Positions 1 through 6,460 are shown, numbered from the stretch's first letter. The stretch is DNA of 6,973 bases from Pseudomonadota bacterium (GCA_027623875.1 JAQBUS010000050.1:1-6973), one strand, 5' to 3'. Numbers and translations are program-made. Notes: generated by a model from the letters alone, not told the origin.

Positions 1-906
1 GGCAGAACCAGCATTACTAGAAGTTCCAGTAGTCGCATTCGCTGTATTGAATACGTGTCTGAACTCATGGACCATAATACCGTCAACCATTAAGCTTGAA
101 GAACCTGAGAACAAGCTATTGCCTGGTCCTCTGACTCCAGCATTTCTTACGTTAGCTAAGAAATCTGAATCAAGCTTAAGGTCAGCCATTACTTGAGGTG
201 ATACAAATAAATGATATACCTCTTCTCCACCTGCGCCTCTTACTCCACGAATGTAGTTGTCTTTAGCATAAGCTTTTAAAGCAACTAAACATTCGTAAGT
301 GATGGTGTCAGCTGCTATATGAGCAGTAACATCACCAGCAACAAGTCCACTAGTAGCATCCCATCTTCTATGTCTGTTAGAAGTTGGAGCTGTTACGTCT
401 CCACCAAAAACCATGTCGCCAAGATTTTGCCCTGAATTCAGAACTGGTCTTAAAGCACCACTGTTTTTAAGTGTGTAAGAAATACCAGAAAGCGTTAAGA
501 ACGCTAATTGGTCAATACGATCGGCCATTGCATAAGCAAGTGCGTCACGTGAGTTCTCACGGAAATTAACAACTGATTTTTGATCAGCAAGGCGACCCGA
601 AAGTCTGTTTGCGAATCTCAATTGATCCAGTTGTACAACGATGTCGTAGGCTCTTAAAGTCTCTTCATTACCTTCTAAAGTGTTGTCTCCAATGATACCG
701 TCACCAGACATATCGGCAAGAAGAGTTAAAACTGCTCTTGCTCCTTTTTCTGATTGAGTAAGTTCAGATATTCTCTGAACCATTGCATTAGATCCGCTAC
801 CTGCGAATTGGTTAATGAAAGACATATTCCTAGCGACACGCCAAAAATCACGAGACCAGATCGTTAATTGTTCGCTGGTCAACGCGCTAAAGTTTGTATT
901 AGCCAT
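1..906 (-). CDS. Major capsid protein, N4 gp56-like family (3' end missing)
   Basis: This is the shell-forming coat protein of the phage head. My translation gives 302 in-frame codons from ATG at 906 down to base 1 with no stop, so the C-terminus lies outside the window. The start reads MANTNFSALTSEQLTIWSRD. Features that recall the N4 gp56-type coat family are GDGIIGDNTLEGNEE (residues 68-82), LDQLRFANRLSGRLADQ (93-109), the helical stretch around RENSRDALAYAMADRIDQLA (116-135), and FVSPQVMADL (234-243). Members that I recall are about 330-400 residues, so perhaps 30-100 are missing. The start is fixed by GGAGG 8 bases upstream. The gene follows the scaffold gene, as expected for a coat gene, but is separated from it by a 213-base leader, unlike the abutting upstream genes. 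The family is recognised from memory of its motifs; the coat role is also supported by position. Confidence 0.9.
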   Translation of the reverse strand, partial: MANTNFSALTSEQLTIWSRDFWRVARNMSFINQFAGSGSNAMVQRISELTQSEKGARAVLTLLADMSGDGIIGDNTLEGNEETLRAYDIVVQLDQLRFANRLSGRLADQKSVVNFRENSRDALAYAMADRIDQLAFLTLSGISYTLKNSGALRPVLNSGQNLGDMVFGGDVTAPTSNRHRRWDATSGLVAGDVTAHIAADTITYECLVALKAYAKDNYIRGVRGAGGEEVYHLFVSPQVMADLKLDSDFLANVRNAGVRGPGNSLFSGSSSLMVDGIMVHEFRHVFNTANATTGTSSNAGSA

Positions 907-914
907 TGGGCTAT

Positions 915-919
915 CCTCC
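915..919 (-). promoter_or_regulatory. Strong Shine-Dalgarno of the capsid gene
   Basis: On the minus strand GGAGG stands 8 bases before the ATG at 906, within TTTGGAGGATAG. It is preceded by an almost pure A/T stretch (about 921-936), which would keep the site unpaired and favour ribosome loading. This suits a protein made in several hundred copies per virion. Confidence 0.85.
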
Positions 920-938
920 AAATAAAATTAAAATAACC

Positions 939-959
939 AGCCGACTTATTGGAGCGGCT
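939..959 (-). repeat. Inverted repeat in capsid leader, anti-SD in loop
   Basis: The minus strand has AGCCG, an 11-base loop CTCCAATAAGT, then CGGCT, ending 19 bases before the GGAGG of the capsid gene. The loop contains CTCCAA (949-954), the exact complement of TTGGAG (916-921), which overlaps the SD. Two exclusive folds are therefore possible: the local 5-bp hairpin, or a 6-bp pairing that hides the SD. The bases are seen; the switching idea is inference. Confidence 0.3.
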
Positions 960-999
960 CATTGCCCGTATACCCTTTTTCGTTGGGAAACGTTCTCAT
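946..999 (-). other. Possible 17-codon leader peptide ORF
   Basis: The minus strand has ATG at 999 and TAA at 946-948, encoding MRTFPNEKGYTGNEPLQ. No SD is visible before this ATG. The frame stays open for about 45 codons in all before that TAA, but has no other standard start codon. Its last codons (CTC CAA TAA) coincide with the candidate anti-SD. Open frames of this size arise easily by chance, so this is only a candidate. Confidence 0.12.
990..999 (-). repeat. Copy 1 of a 10-base word shared by the two non-coding regions
   Basis: The minus strand reads ATGAGAACGT here, in the leader of the capsid gene, 83 bases before its ATG. An identical word occurs at 6962-6971 in the leader of the HNH-terminase block. 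I saw no third copy when reading the window. Confidence 0.4.
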
Positions 1000-1071
1000 A
1001 ATTTTACGACAATGACCTCGACCAGTTTTACGCCACGGTAGGCGAATACGTTTTTTTACCGAAACGACGCG

Positions 1072-1091
1072 TGCTAGTTATCGAACTAGCA
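1072..1091 (-). repeat. Perfect 8-bp inverted repeat with 4-base loop
   Basis: The minus strand reads TGCTAGTT CGAT AACTAGCA, beginning 28 bases after the scaffold stop. As RNA it forms an 8-bp stem; as DNA it is a 20-bp dyad like an operator. No U-tract follows on either strand, so it is not a typical intrinsic terminator. It could be a ribonuclease processing site, a 3'-end stabiliser of the upstream message, or a protein-binding site. Confidence 0.6.
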
Positions 1092-1119
1092 ACCGAATAC
1101 TTATATCTTATACCAAGCT

Positions 1120-2184
1120 TCAACCAAAGTCACCACGCATTCTGCGTAATGTTTCTGCTGGAAGAGCATCAAACTCTTCTCCCGACAGCAAAGATAGATC
1201 AACTTTTTTCTCGCCTTTCACATTTGAACCTTCTCCTTTCATCGCAGGAGGCTGAGATTCAGCGGCTTGTAATTTTCTGTTAATTGTAGAAGTTTGTTTC
1301 CTTTGTTGAAGCGCAGGATCAGCTGTTTTAGCTAATTCAGGTCGAAACAACTCGGGTTTTTTCATTGCCAGTGTGTAGTTTGTAGCTCTTTCTAATGCAT
1401 CAGCGGGTGAATAACCCTGTACAGCGAACGCATCTCTAAGGTCTATGACTTCAGCTTGCAATTCTGCATCAAAATCAGCACTATTCTCGCTTAAAAAAGA
1501 ATAGGTTGCTTCAATTTCGTTAGCTTTAGCCTGTAACTCAGTCATTTCTTTGCTTTGTTGCACTGTTTGACCCATTTTTGCTTGGACTTCAAACATAAAC
1601 TGTTCTTTTTCAGCGTTTCTTATCTCGTTTCTAAGCGCTACAGCCTTTTCAGACTCACCATTAAGGACTAAATCCTGATATTCAACTTCTTTAGTGTCAA
1701 AATCATATTCTGGGGCGTTTTGAGTGGCTTGTGTTTCTAGTAAAGCAGCCTCATCTAGCTTTTTCTGCATTGCTTTGTTTTTAGCTAACACTTCATCAAG
1801 TCTAGACTTAGGCACCATGGGTGCTTTTGAAGTTTCTAGTTCATTTTGTCCAGCAAGGCCTTGCTCATTTGCTTTAATTGGCTGAATATCTGGTTGTGGA
1901 GCTGACTCGCTGTCTTCATCCACTCCATTTTCGCCAGTTTCTTCTGATTCACCTGTTTCACCTTTCGCAATTTCTGCTTCTGGTTCTGCCTCAGCAACCT
2001 CTTCTTCTGCAACATCGTCATCTTGCTCTTCAACTTCTTCATTTTCGTCCTCCTGAACGTCAAAGCTAAGGACTCCCTCAACAGGCTTCGCATCATCTTC
2101 AGAAACAATATCAGCCCCCGGCATAACATCCATAATTACTTCCGTTATTTGCGTTTCCGCAGTATTTTTCTTGCTTTTAGCCAT
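1120..2184 (-). CDS. Scaffold (capsid assembly) protein
   Basis: This 354-residue protein is the likely internal scaffold that directs coat subunits into a procapsid and leaves before or during packaging. It has a very acidic, low-complexity N-terminal part (about residues 44-92, almost all E, D, A, G with only one lysine). A VPKSRLDEVLAKNKAMQKK segment (124-142) follows, of the kind I recall from phage scaffolds. Next are charged, probably helical or coiled-coil stretches (about 127-150 and 163-235), and a basic tail (about 295-327) before a short C-terminal helix (329-351, ending LRRMRGDFG). No membrane segment, signal peptide or protease motif was seen. Sequence alone identifies it only weakly; placement between portal and capsid genes and the helical, charged make-up support the call. 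The start is fixed by AGGAGG 8 bases upstream. It begins 5 bases after the portal stop, so the two are almost surely co-transcribed. Confidence 0.8.
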   Translation of the reverse strand: MAKSKKNTAETQITEVIMDVMPGADIVSEDDAKPVEGVLSFDVQEDENEEVEEQDDDVAEEEVAEAEPEAEIAKGETGESEETGENGVDEDSESAPQPDIQPIKANEQGLAGQNELETSKAPMVPKSRLDEVLAKNKAMQKKLDEAALLETQATQNAPEYDFDTKEVEYQDLVLNGESEKAVALRNEIRNAEKEQFMFEVQAKMGQTVQQSKEMTELQAKANEIEATYSFLSENSADFDAELQAEVIDLRDAFAVQGYSPADALERATNYTLAMKKPELFRPELAKTADPALQQRKQTSTINRKLQAAESQPPAMKGEGSNVKGEKKVDLSLLSGEEFDALPAETLRRMRGDFG

Positions 2185-2189
2185 TTGAA

Positions 2190-4295
2190 TTACCTCCTTG
2201 TAGGTTTCATAGCGGCAGTTGCCAATTTGGCTGCTGCCTGGGTTTCAGTTTGTCCTCTACGGACTTCATTTGTCATTCCTGACAATCTTTCTCTTAGTTC
2301 AAGCTCTTCTTGCTTCATTTGAATCTTACTTTGTAGCTCTGCAACTTTCAGTTGTGGGTCTGCAGCTTCGCCTTGTGCTTTTGCCATATTTAGCTGAGCA
2401 GAAGACTGTAAATTTTGAACTTCGGCTTCAAGTTTAGCAATTTCAAGTTGAGTAGATCTAATCCTAGACTCCATTTCAAATTGAGCCAACTGTGCTTGTT
2501 CTGGTGTTGGTGGTTCGGTACCTTGCATCTGTCTAATACGTTGAGCAATATTTGCTTTACGTGCAAGATGTGAATATTCCACAATTAAATCGTCTGGTAT
2601 TGGTACACCAGCTTGTCGTAGCTGAATGGCTTCCGCAAATTGGACTTCGTCATAATTATCACGTGAGGGCGCAGTTGCTATAACAACATCATATTCGCCT
2701 ATTGTTAAATCATTAATAATCTGACCTTCTGGAGTAACCTGGTTTACAGCCATTGGTTCTCTAGGTTTAAATGGGTTTGATTCGTCGGTAATTTGGATAA
2801 CTCGCTCTTCGGTGTAATACCTTTGTACAAGGTTCAATACTTTCTCGGCCAAGTAATGTCTTGTTTTTTTCAAATTATCCAAAGGAACTTGAATCATTAA
2901 AACGCCACGGTTCTGTTTTGCTTGAATAGCAATACCTGACACTTCGGCCCCATCTGTTCCTAACATGGCGTCACTTATGCCACTAATTGTTTTAATATTT
3001 TGTGCAGCTTTTTGTGCAATTCTATCTAGGCCGGTGGGAATCTGATTTGGCGGTATTTTACCAGGGGGGGTACTACCGCGATTAAACTCTAGGACTAAAC
3101 CAGTTTCCGCACCGTGCTCTTCTAAATCATCCGCTGTCATTCCAGTTAAGGAACCAGATTCTACAATCCAACCACTGTTTGCAGTAGTATTAACGATGTG
3201 TAGTTCTTGAGACGAAATCTTATTTAATTGTTCTTGTGGTGATATTAAATTACGCACCATTCCAAAAGGTTTACCCCTTCTCCAATATGGAAAGTAAGGA
3301 ACTAGAGTGAAGTGATCATAAGGGGACCAATCATCATGTAGTACAACAATGTCCGCGGTCACCGTCCAGCGAACCGCTCGCTTTTTTTTCTCGACTATAT
3401 ATAACCCATAGTCGTCAGCAAAACTCTCTCTTTTCTTTTTAGTCCAGTCAAAAGGTACTGGTCTTTGGTCTCCAGTAACAGGGTCTACATAAAAAATACA
3501 ATCTTTTAGTTTGTAGTGCTGTCGCTCAACAACTCTTATGGATCTTAAAGCTCTTGCATCTTCTGGATTGTGTGGGTAATCGTTTCCGTGAAAATTATCT
3601 CTATCAGTATCCCCGTAGGTTTTTTCTTCATATTCCATAGAATCCGCGCCAAGTGTTGTCCCAACTTCAGCAATCATTCTTAATTTATCAGCTTGAGCTT
3701 CGCCATAAGTTTCTTCAATTTCTTCCAGGCTCATCCACTTAGTTTCAAATATTTCGTTCCAGGTTCTTGGGTCGTATTCTTTTGCGTCTGGATCAATAAC
3801 AATGTCTAAAGGATCTTTAGTAGTTACTCTAACTTCCCCATTAATATGGTCATCAAAATCTATACGAACATCAAACCAACCTCTGTCTTGAATTAGACCA
3901 TCAGCAAATACTTGGCTTTCTAACCATTCTAACTTGTTGTTGTCTCCAATCTGCAGGTAGAGTTTGGTCAACACCTCTGCTATTTCTTGGTTGCCGTTGC
4001 CACGGGGTTTAAACTGAACATCTGCTCTTCGTGTACTTTGTTCGCCAAGTACAGTGTTAACGGTAGGCAATATTGTGTTGATTGTTAATGCTGGTCGACC
4101 CTGGTCGTCGAGCGCTGATATATCAGCTTCGTCCCACTGTTCGCCGCGATAAAACGCGTCGCATTGTTGCGCAATTTCTACATAGTCTAAATGACCATGG
4201 TCCCTGGCTCGGGTATAAGCTTCCCATTGTCTTTTCGCAAGGGTTTGTTCTTCAGCTGCACTAAGTTTCTTCTTAGGTTTTTTGTACTCTGCCAT
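2190..4295 (-). CDS. Portal protein, P22-like long type
   Basis: This is the dodecameric ring at one vertex of the head, through which DNA enters and leaves; it docks the terminase outside and nucleates assembly inside. Length is 701 residues, near the roughly 725 of P22 gp1. The N-terminal region has RDHGHLDYVEIAQQCDAFYRGEQW (31-54), then GRPALTINTILPTVNTVLGEQSTRRADVQFKPRG (66-99), typical of this family. In the middle, YFPYWRRGKPFGMVRNLISPQEQLNK (334-359) and TISGISDAMLG...EVSGIAIQAKQNRG (436-464) match the conserved core and the segment before the tunnel-facing helix. From about 600 to 690 the chain is rich in Q, E, K and A, suiting a long helical barrel like that in P22; it ends in RR. 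The ATG at 4295 overlaps the terL stop by one base (TAATG). Only a weak GAG lies 6 bases upstream, so translation is probably coupled to terL. A run of eight A's (3382-3389) falls in codons 302-305. Confidence 0.93.
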   Translation of the reverse strand: MAEYKKPKKKLSAAEEQTLAKRQWEAYTRARDHGHLDYVEIAQQCDAFYRGEQWDEADISALDDQGRPALTINTILPTVNTVLGEQSTRRADVQFKPRGNGNQEIAEVLTKLYLQIGDNNKLEWLESQVFADGLIQDRGWFDVRIDFDDHINGEVRVTTKDPLDIVIDPDAKEYDPRTWNEIFETKWMSLEEIEETYGEAQADKLRMIAEVGTTLGADSMEYEEKTYGDTDRDNFHGNDYPHNPEDARALRSIRVVERQHYKLKDCIFYVDPVTGDQRPVPFDWTKKKRESFADDYGLYIVEKKKRAVRWTVTADIVVLHDDWSPYDHFTLVPYFPYWRRGKPFGMVRNLISPQEQLNKISSQELHIVNTTANSGWIVESGSLTGMTADDLEEHGAETGLVLEFNRGSTPPGKIPPNQIPTGLDRIAQKAAQNIKTISGISDAMLGTDGAEVSGIAIQAKQNRGVLMIQVPLDNLKKTRHYLAEKVLNLVQRYYTEERVIQITDESNPFKPREPMAVNQVTPEGQIINDLTIGEYDVVIATAPSRDNYDEVQFAEAIQLRQAGVPIPDDLIVEYSHLARKANIAQRIRQMQGTEPPTPEQAQLAQFEMESRIRSTQLEIAKLEAEVQNLQSSAQLNMAKAQGEAADPQLKVAELQSKIQMKQEELELRERLSGMTNEVRRGQTETQAAAKLATAAMKPTRR
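2193..2198 (-). promoter_or_regulatory. Perfect Shine-Dalgarno of scaffold gene, inside portal gene
   Basis: The minus strand reads AGGAGGTAA: the last two arginine codons (AGG AGG) and the stop of the portal gene form a consensus SD, 8 bases before the scaffold ATG at 2184. Ribosomes ending the portal gene would sit directly on this site. Confidence 0.9.
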
Positions 4296-5944
4296 TAAGC
4301 GCTCATTGATGATTTACGTTTCCCATCTTTTACTAAATGTTTTAATCCATCTCTCCATGACGGAATATGCTCGGGTCTTTCATAAAACGTAGCAAATTCT
4401 GTCATCATTAAACCAATCCACGCCAAGGCATCTACCTGGTCGTCGTGCGTACCATTCGGAAAACGTAACAGTTCTGCAACCATTGTACCAGTCCAAATAG
4501 CATCTTGTGGAAAGTATACCATACCTTGTTGCATTCTACCCTGGATTGCTCGCGCACGTAACTCCTTATCTCGCCTACCAACTTTTAAGTCTTTAAAGTA
4601 AGCTTCGTTTAGGCCACGCTCACGTGTTCTTTTCTGTAAAAATGGACCCAGGGCCATCTCAATATGACCTCTTTCTATTCCTACTATACCTGGGCGCCAA
4701 AGTCCGTACAAGTCTAAAATTTGTTCGACTAATTCAAACCCGTCATACTTGCCGCGGACCACGTCAACAATGAATAAATTATCATATTCGTCAACCCCGA
4801 CAACAATACCAACTGAATAATCGTTCCTGTCACGCTGCCCGATCGCGAGATCCCACGCACAATAGTATTTAAGTTTAGAAGTATCAATCTCATCGAAATT
4901 ATAATAAGCGATCATGTCGCGGTTAAAATAGTCGCCCTCGTCGGACACGGGGTTTTGTTGATACAAAGCAGACCAATCGCGCGGGCCTATGGCTTTCCTT
5001 ATCTGCTCAAGAGCGTCTACATTATACCTCTCCGGGTGTAAACTTTCACCTGTTTTTCTAAAACTTTCGTCTTCTTCTGCAATCGCTGGGTAGCGAATCA
5101 CTTCCCATTTATCTGCGCCTTCATTTGCTTGCATTAATAGTCGACCGGCGAGGTCGTCATCGTGCCATCGAGTTAGAATCACGAGTATGCCGCCACCGGG
5201 GGACAGCCTTGTATAAGCGGTAGAGGTGTACCAATCCCAGGTCGCATCTCGGTTGTTGTCGGATTCTGCATCCTCTCTGTTTTTTACCGGATCATCAATA
5301 ACCATAACGTGGGCACCCTTACCAGTAATACCACCACCAACACCAGCTGCGACATAACCGCCGCCTTCTGTTGTTTGCCAGGATTCTACAGACTGCGAAT
5401 CTTTGTCCAGTCTAGATTTCTCGAACACATTTTTGTATGTTGGTTCTCTTAGCAGTTGACGTACTTTTCTTGAGAAACTCATAGATAACGACCCAGAATA
5501 AGAACAACTTATGAACTCATGCTCTGGATGCCGACCTAAGTGCCAAGCGGGGAACGCAACACTAGCAAGAGTAGACTTACCATGTCGAGGGGGCATAAAG
5601 AGCATCAATCTTGGTGATTCTTTATTTGCTACCTGTTCGCTGAACTTTTCTAGCCGTTGGCAGACATCTTTGTGTACCCAACCTGCTTGATACTCGGGAT
5701 TGAAACGTTCAACAAATGGGAGCAACCTTTTACGTGCTAAAACTCTTTTCGCTAGTTCTTGTTCTGCTTTTACTTGGGCAGACAGTTCTGCTTTTTCTAA
5801 TTTCTGAGCAACCAGTTTTTGGGGCTCGGGCTTTGCTTCAACTTCGTCTGCTCGACAGTAGACACAGATATCATCAATGAGTACCAAATTCTCTGGATAG
5901 ATGCCGCGACATCTTTTACATTCAGCCCTCGTTATCTCTTCCAT
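4295..5944 (-). CDS. terL: Terminase large subunit (packaging ATPase and nuclease)
   Basis: This motor cuts concatemeric phage DNA and drives it through the portal. From the ATG at 5944 it has 549 residues. The ATPase half shows Walker A PPRHGKST (118-125, lysine 123), Walker B VMVIDD (213-218) and the coupling motif TRWH (258-261). The nuclease half has the RNase H-like acidic residues: CAWDLA (Asp365), GIERG (Glu424) and HDDQVDA (Asp501, 502 and 505). Unusually, a four-cysteine ribbon (C9, C12, C27, C30) and a charged helical linker (about 40-80) precede the ATPase domain. I chose ATG 5944 because TTTGGAGCCAG puts GGAG 4 bases before it. The frame stays open to a TTG at 6010 with another ATG at 5995; neither has a good SD, and both would lengthen the overlap with terS beyond the present 23 bases. 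Function is certain; the start is likely. Confidence 0.95.
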   Translation of the reverse strand: MEEITRAECKRCRGIYPENLVLIDDICVYCRADEVEAKPEPQKLVAQKLEKAELSAQVKAEQELAKRVLARKRLLPFVERFNPEYQAGWVHKDVCQRLEKFSEQVANKESPRLMLFMPPRHGKSTLASVAFPAWHLGRHPEHEFISCSYSGSLSMSFSRKVRQLLREPTYKNVFEKSRLDKDSQSVESWQTTEGGGYVAAGVGGGITGKGAHVMVIDDPVKNREDAESDNNRDATWDWYTSTAYTRLSPGGGILVILTRWHDDDLAGRLLMQANEGADKWEVIRYPAIAEEDESFRKTGESLHPERYNVDALEQIRKAIGPRDWSALYQQNPVSDEGDYFNRDMIAYYNFDEIDTSKLKYYCAWDLAIGQRDRNDYSVGIVVGVDEYDNLFIVDVVRGKYDGFELVEQILDLYGLWRPGIVGIERGHIEMALGPFLQKRTRERGLNEAYFKDLKVGRRDKELRARAIQGRMQQGMVYFPQDAIWTGTMVAELLRFPNGTHDDQVDALAWIGLMMTEFATFYERPEHIPSWRDGLKHLVKDGKRKSSMSA

Positions 5945-6446
5945 CTGGCTCCAAATATCTAATATGGTTTCCTGCAAGTTTAAGTAGTTCGGCATCCGAC
6001 AGATTTTCAAGTTGTTGGACCTTCTCTACATTTATATTAATCTGCGTTGCTTGTTCGGGTATCAATAGACCGTGGAGCTTGCACAACGAATCAACGACGT
6101 TCTTCTCTTCTGTAGAATTCGCCGCCTTCGAATGAGCTTCCAGGTACATGCCCGTGGCTGTGTTTCTATCGAACTTAACTTCCTCGCGCATTTCATTACG
6201 GAAATAGGTCAGAGCCGTTTGCATTTTAGGAGTTTTAAATATTTGATACACGCGGTCTATATCCTTGTACCCCGCAGCACGGCCCGCGGCCGCTTTGCTC
6301 ATTCCTCTTAAATGGAACAAGACTAATCGCTCTTCTTGAACGGAGAGTTCGTTTAATTGTAATCCGGCATAAGGAAGGTGAGACTGTAACTCGTTTCTAT
6401 CAGCTTCACTCATGTCGGTTGGTCTTTCTTCATCTAGTAATCGCAT
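5922..6446 (-). CDS. terS: Terminase small subunit (DNA recognition)
   Basis: TerS forms a ring that binds the packaging site and hands DNA to TerL. This 174-residue product has a helix-turn-helix-like region, LSVQEERLVLFHLRGMSKAAAGRAAGYKDIDRVYQIFKTPKMQTALTYF (34-82), resembling the 'T.kQ..F...yl.G....A...AGY' pattern of many small terminases. A helical middle (about 85-130) would drive oligomer formation. The C-terminal part, with ININVEKVQQLENLSDAELLKL (136-157) and an acidic end, suits a TerL- or portal-contacting tail. The position directly before terL supports the call. No convincing SD precedes the ATG at 6446; the ATG at 6413 (residue 12) is an alternative with an equally weak site. 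It lies 14 bases after the HNH stop and overlaps terL by 23 bases, which suggests one transcript and coupled translation. Confidence 0.8.
   Translation of the reverse strand: MRLLDEERPTDMSEADRNELQSHLPYAGLQLNELSVQEERLVLFHLRGMSKAAAGRAAGYKDIDRVYQIFKTPKMQTALTYFRNEMREEVKFDRNTATGMYLEAHSKAANSTEEKNVVDSLCKLHGLLIPEQATQININVEKVQQLENLSDAELLKLAGNHIRYLEPDGRDNEG
5949..5952 (-). promoter_or_regulatory. Shine-Dalgarno deciding the terL start
   Basis: GGAG on the minus strand is 4 bases before the ATG at 5944 and lies within the terS coding region. Spacing is a little short, but no comparable site precedes the ATG at 5995 or the TTG at 6010. Confidence 0.5.
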
Positions 6447-6460
6447 GCTCGGGGATTATA

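Larger units (their letters stand above)
907..1119 (-). promoter_or_regulatory. Non-coding leader between scaffold and capsid genes
   Basis: These 213 bases are the only long gap between genes, whereas the neighbouring genes abut or overlap. Seen directly, in transcription order: a TGGTATAAG element just after the scaffold stop (1107-1115), a perfect 8-bp stem-loop (1072-1091), a run of seven A's (1051-1057), two copies of CGTAAAA (1026-1032 and 1002-1008), the word ATGAGAACGT (990-999), a second inverted repeat (939-959), an A/T-rich spacer and the capsid SD. No good -35/-10 pair and no hairpin followed by a U-tract was found. A phage-specific promoter, an RNA-processing site or a translational control element are all possible; the role is inference. 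Confidence 0.5.

Noticed and set aside
1031..1057. Plus-strand terminator: CGCC/GGCG stem then seven T's
   Set aside because: The stem is only 4 bp, six bases separate it from the T-run, and there is no plus-strand gene to terminate.
1072..1091. Intrinsic terminator after the scaffold gene
   Set aside because: The stem is good, but no run of T follows on the minus strand (the next homopolymer is a run of A), and none follows on the plus strand.
1071..1283. Plus-strand open frame of 70 codons at the scaffold 3' end
   Set aside because: It is antisense to the scaffold C-terminus and the leader hairpin, has no SD and no family features. Other plus-strand frames (for example 2023-2322, 2219-2437, 4082-4264, 6072-6311) are shadows of minus-strand genes for the same reasons.
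1836..2129. Overlapping minus-strand frame inside the scaffold gene
   Set aside because: Its K/R/L-rich product is what the shifted reading of the GAA/GAG-rich acidic segment gives; it has no family resemblance. The 2390-2584 frame in the portal gene is rejected likewise.
3064..3070. Run of seven G's (C's on the coding strand) as a frameshift site or assembly error in the portal gene
   Set aside because: It reads cleanly as Thr-Pro-Pro-Gly and the portal frame stays open and family-like on both sides.
5945..6010. 22-residue N-terminal extension of TerL from TTG 6010 (or 17 from ATG 5995)
   Set aside because: Neither start has a good SD, the extension overlaps terS coding sequence, and ATG 5944 has GGAG at 4 bases. 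It cannot be fully excluded without homologues.
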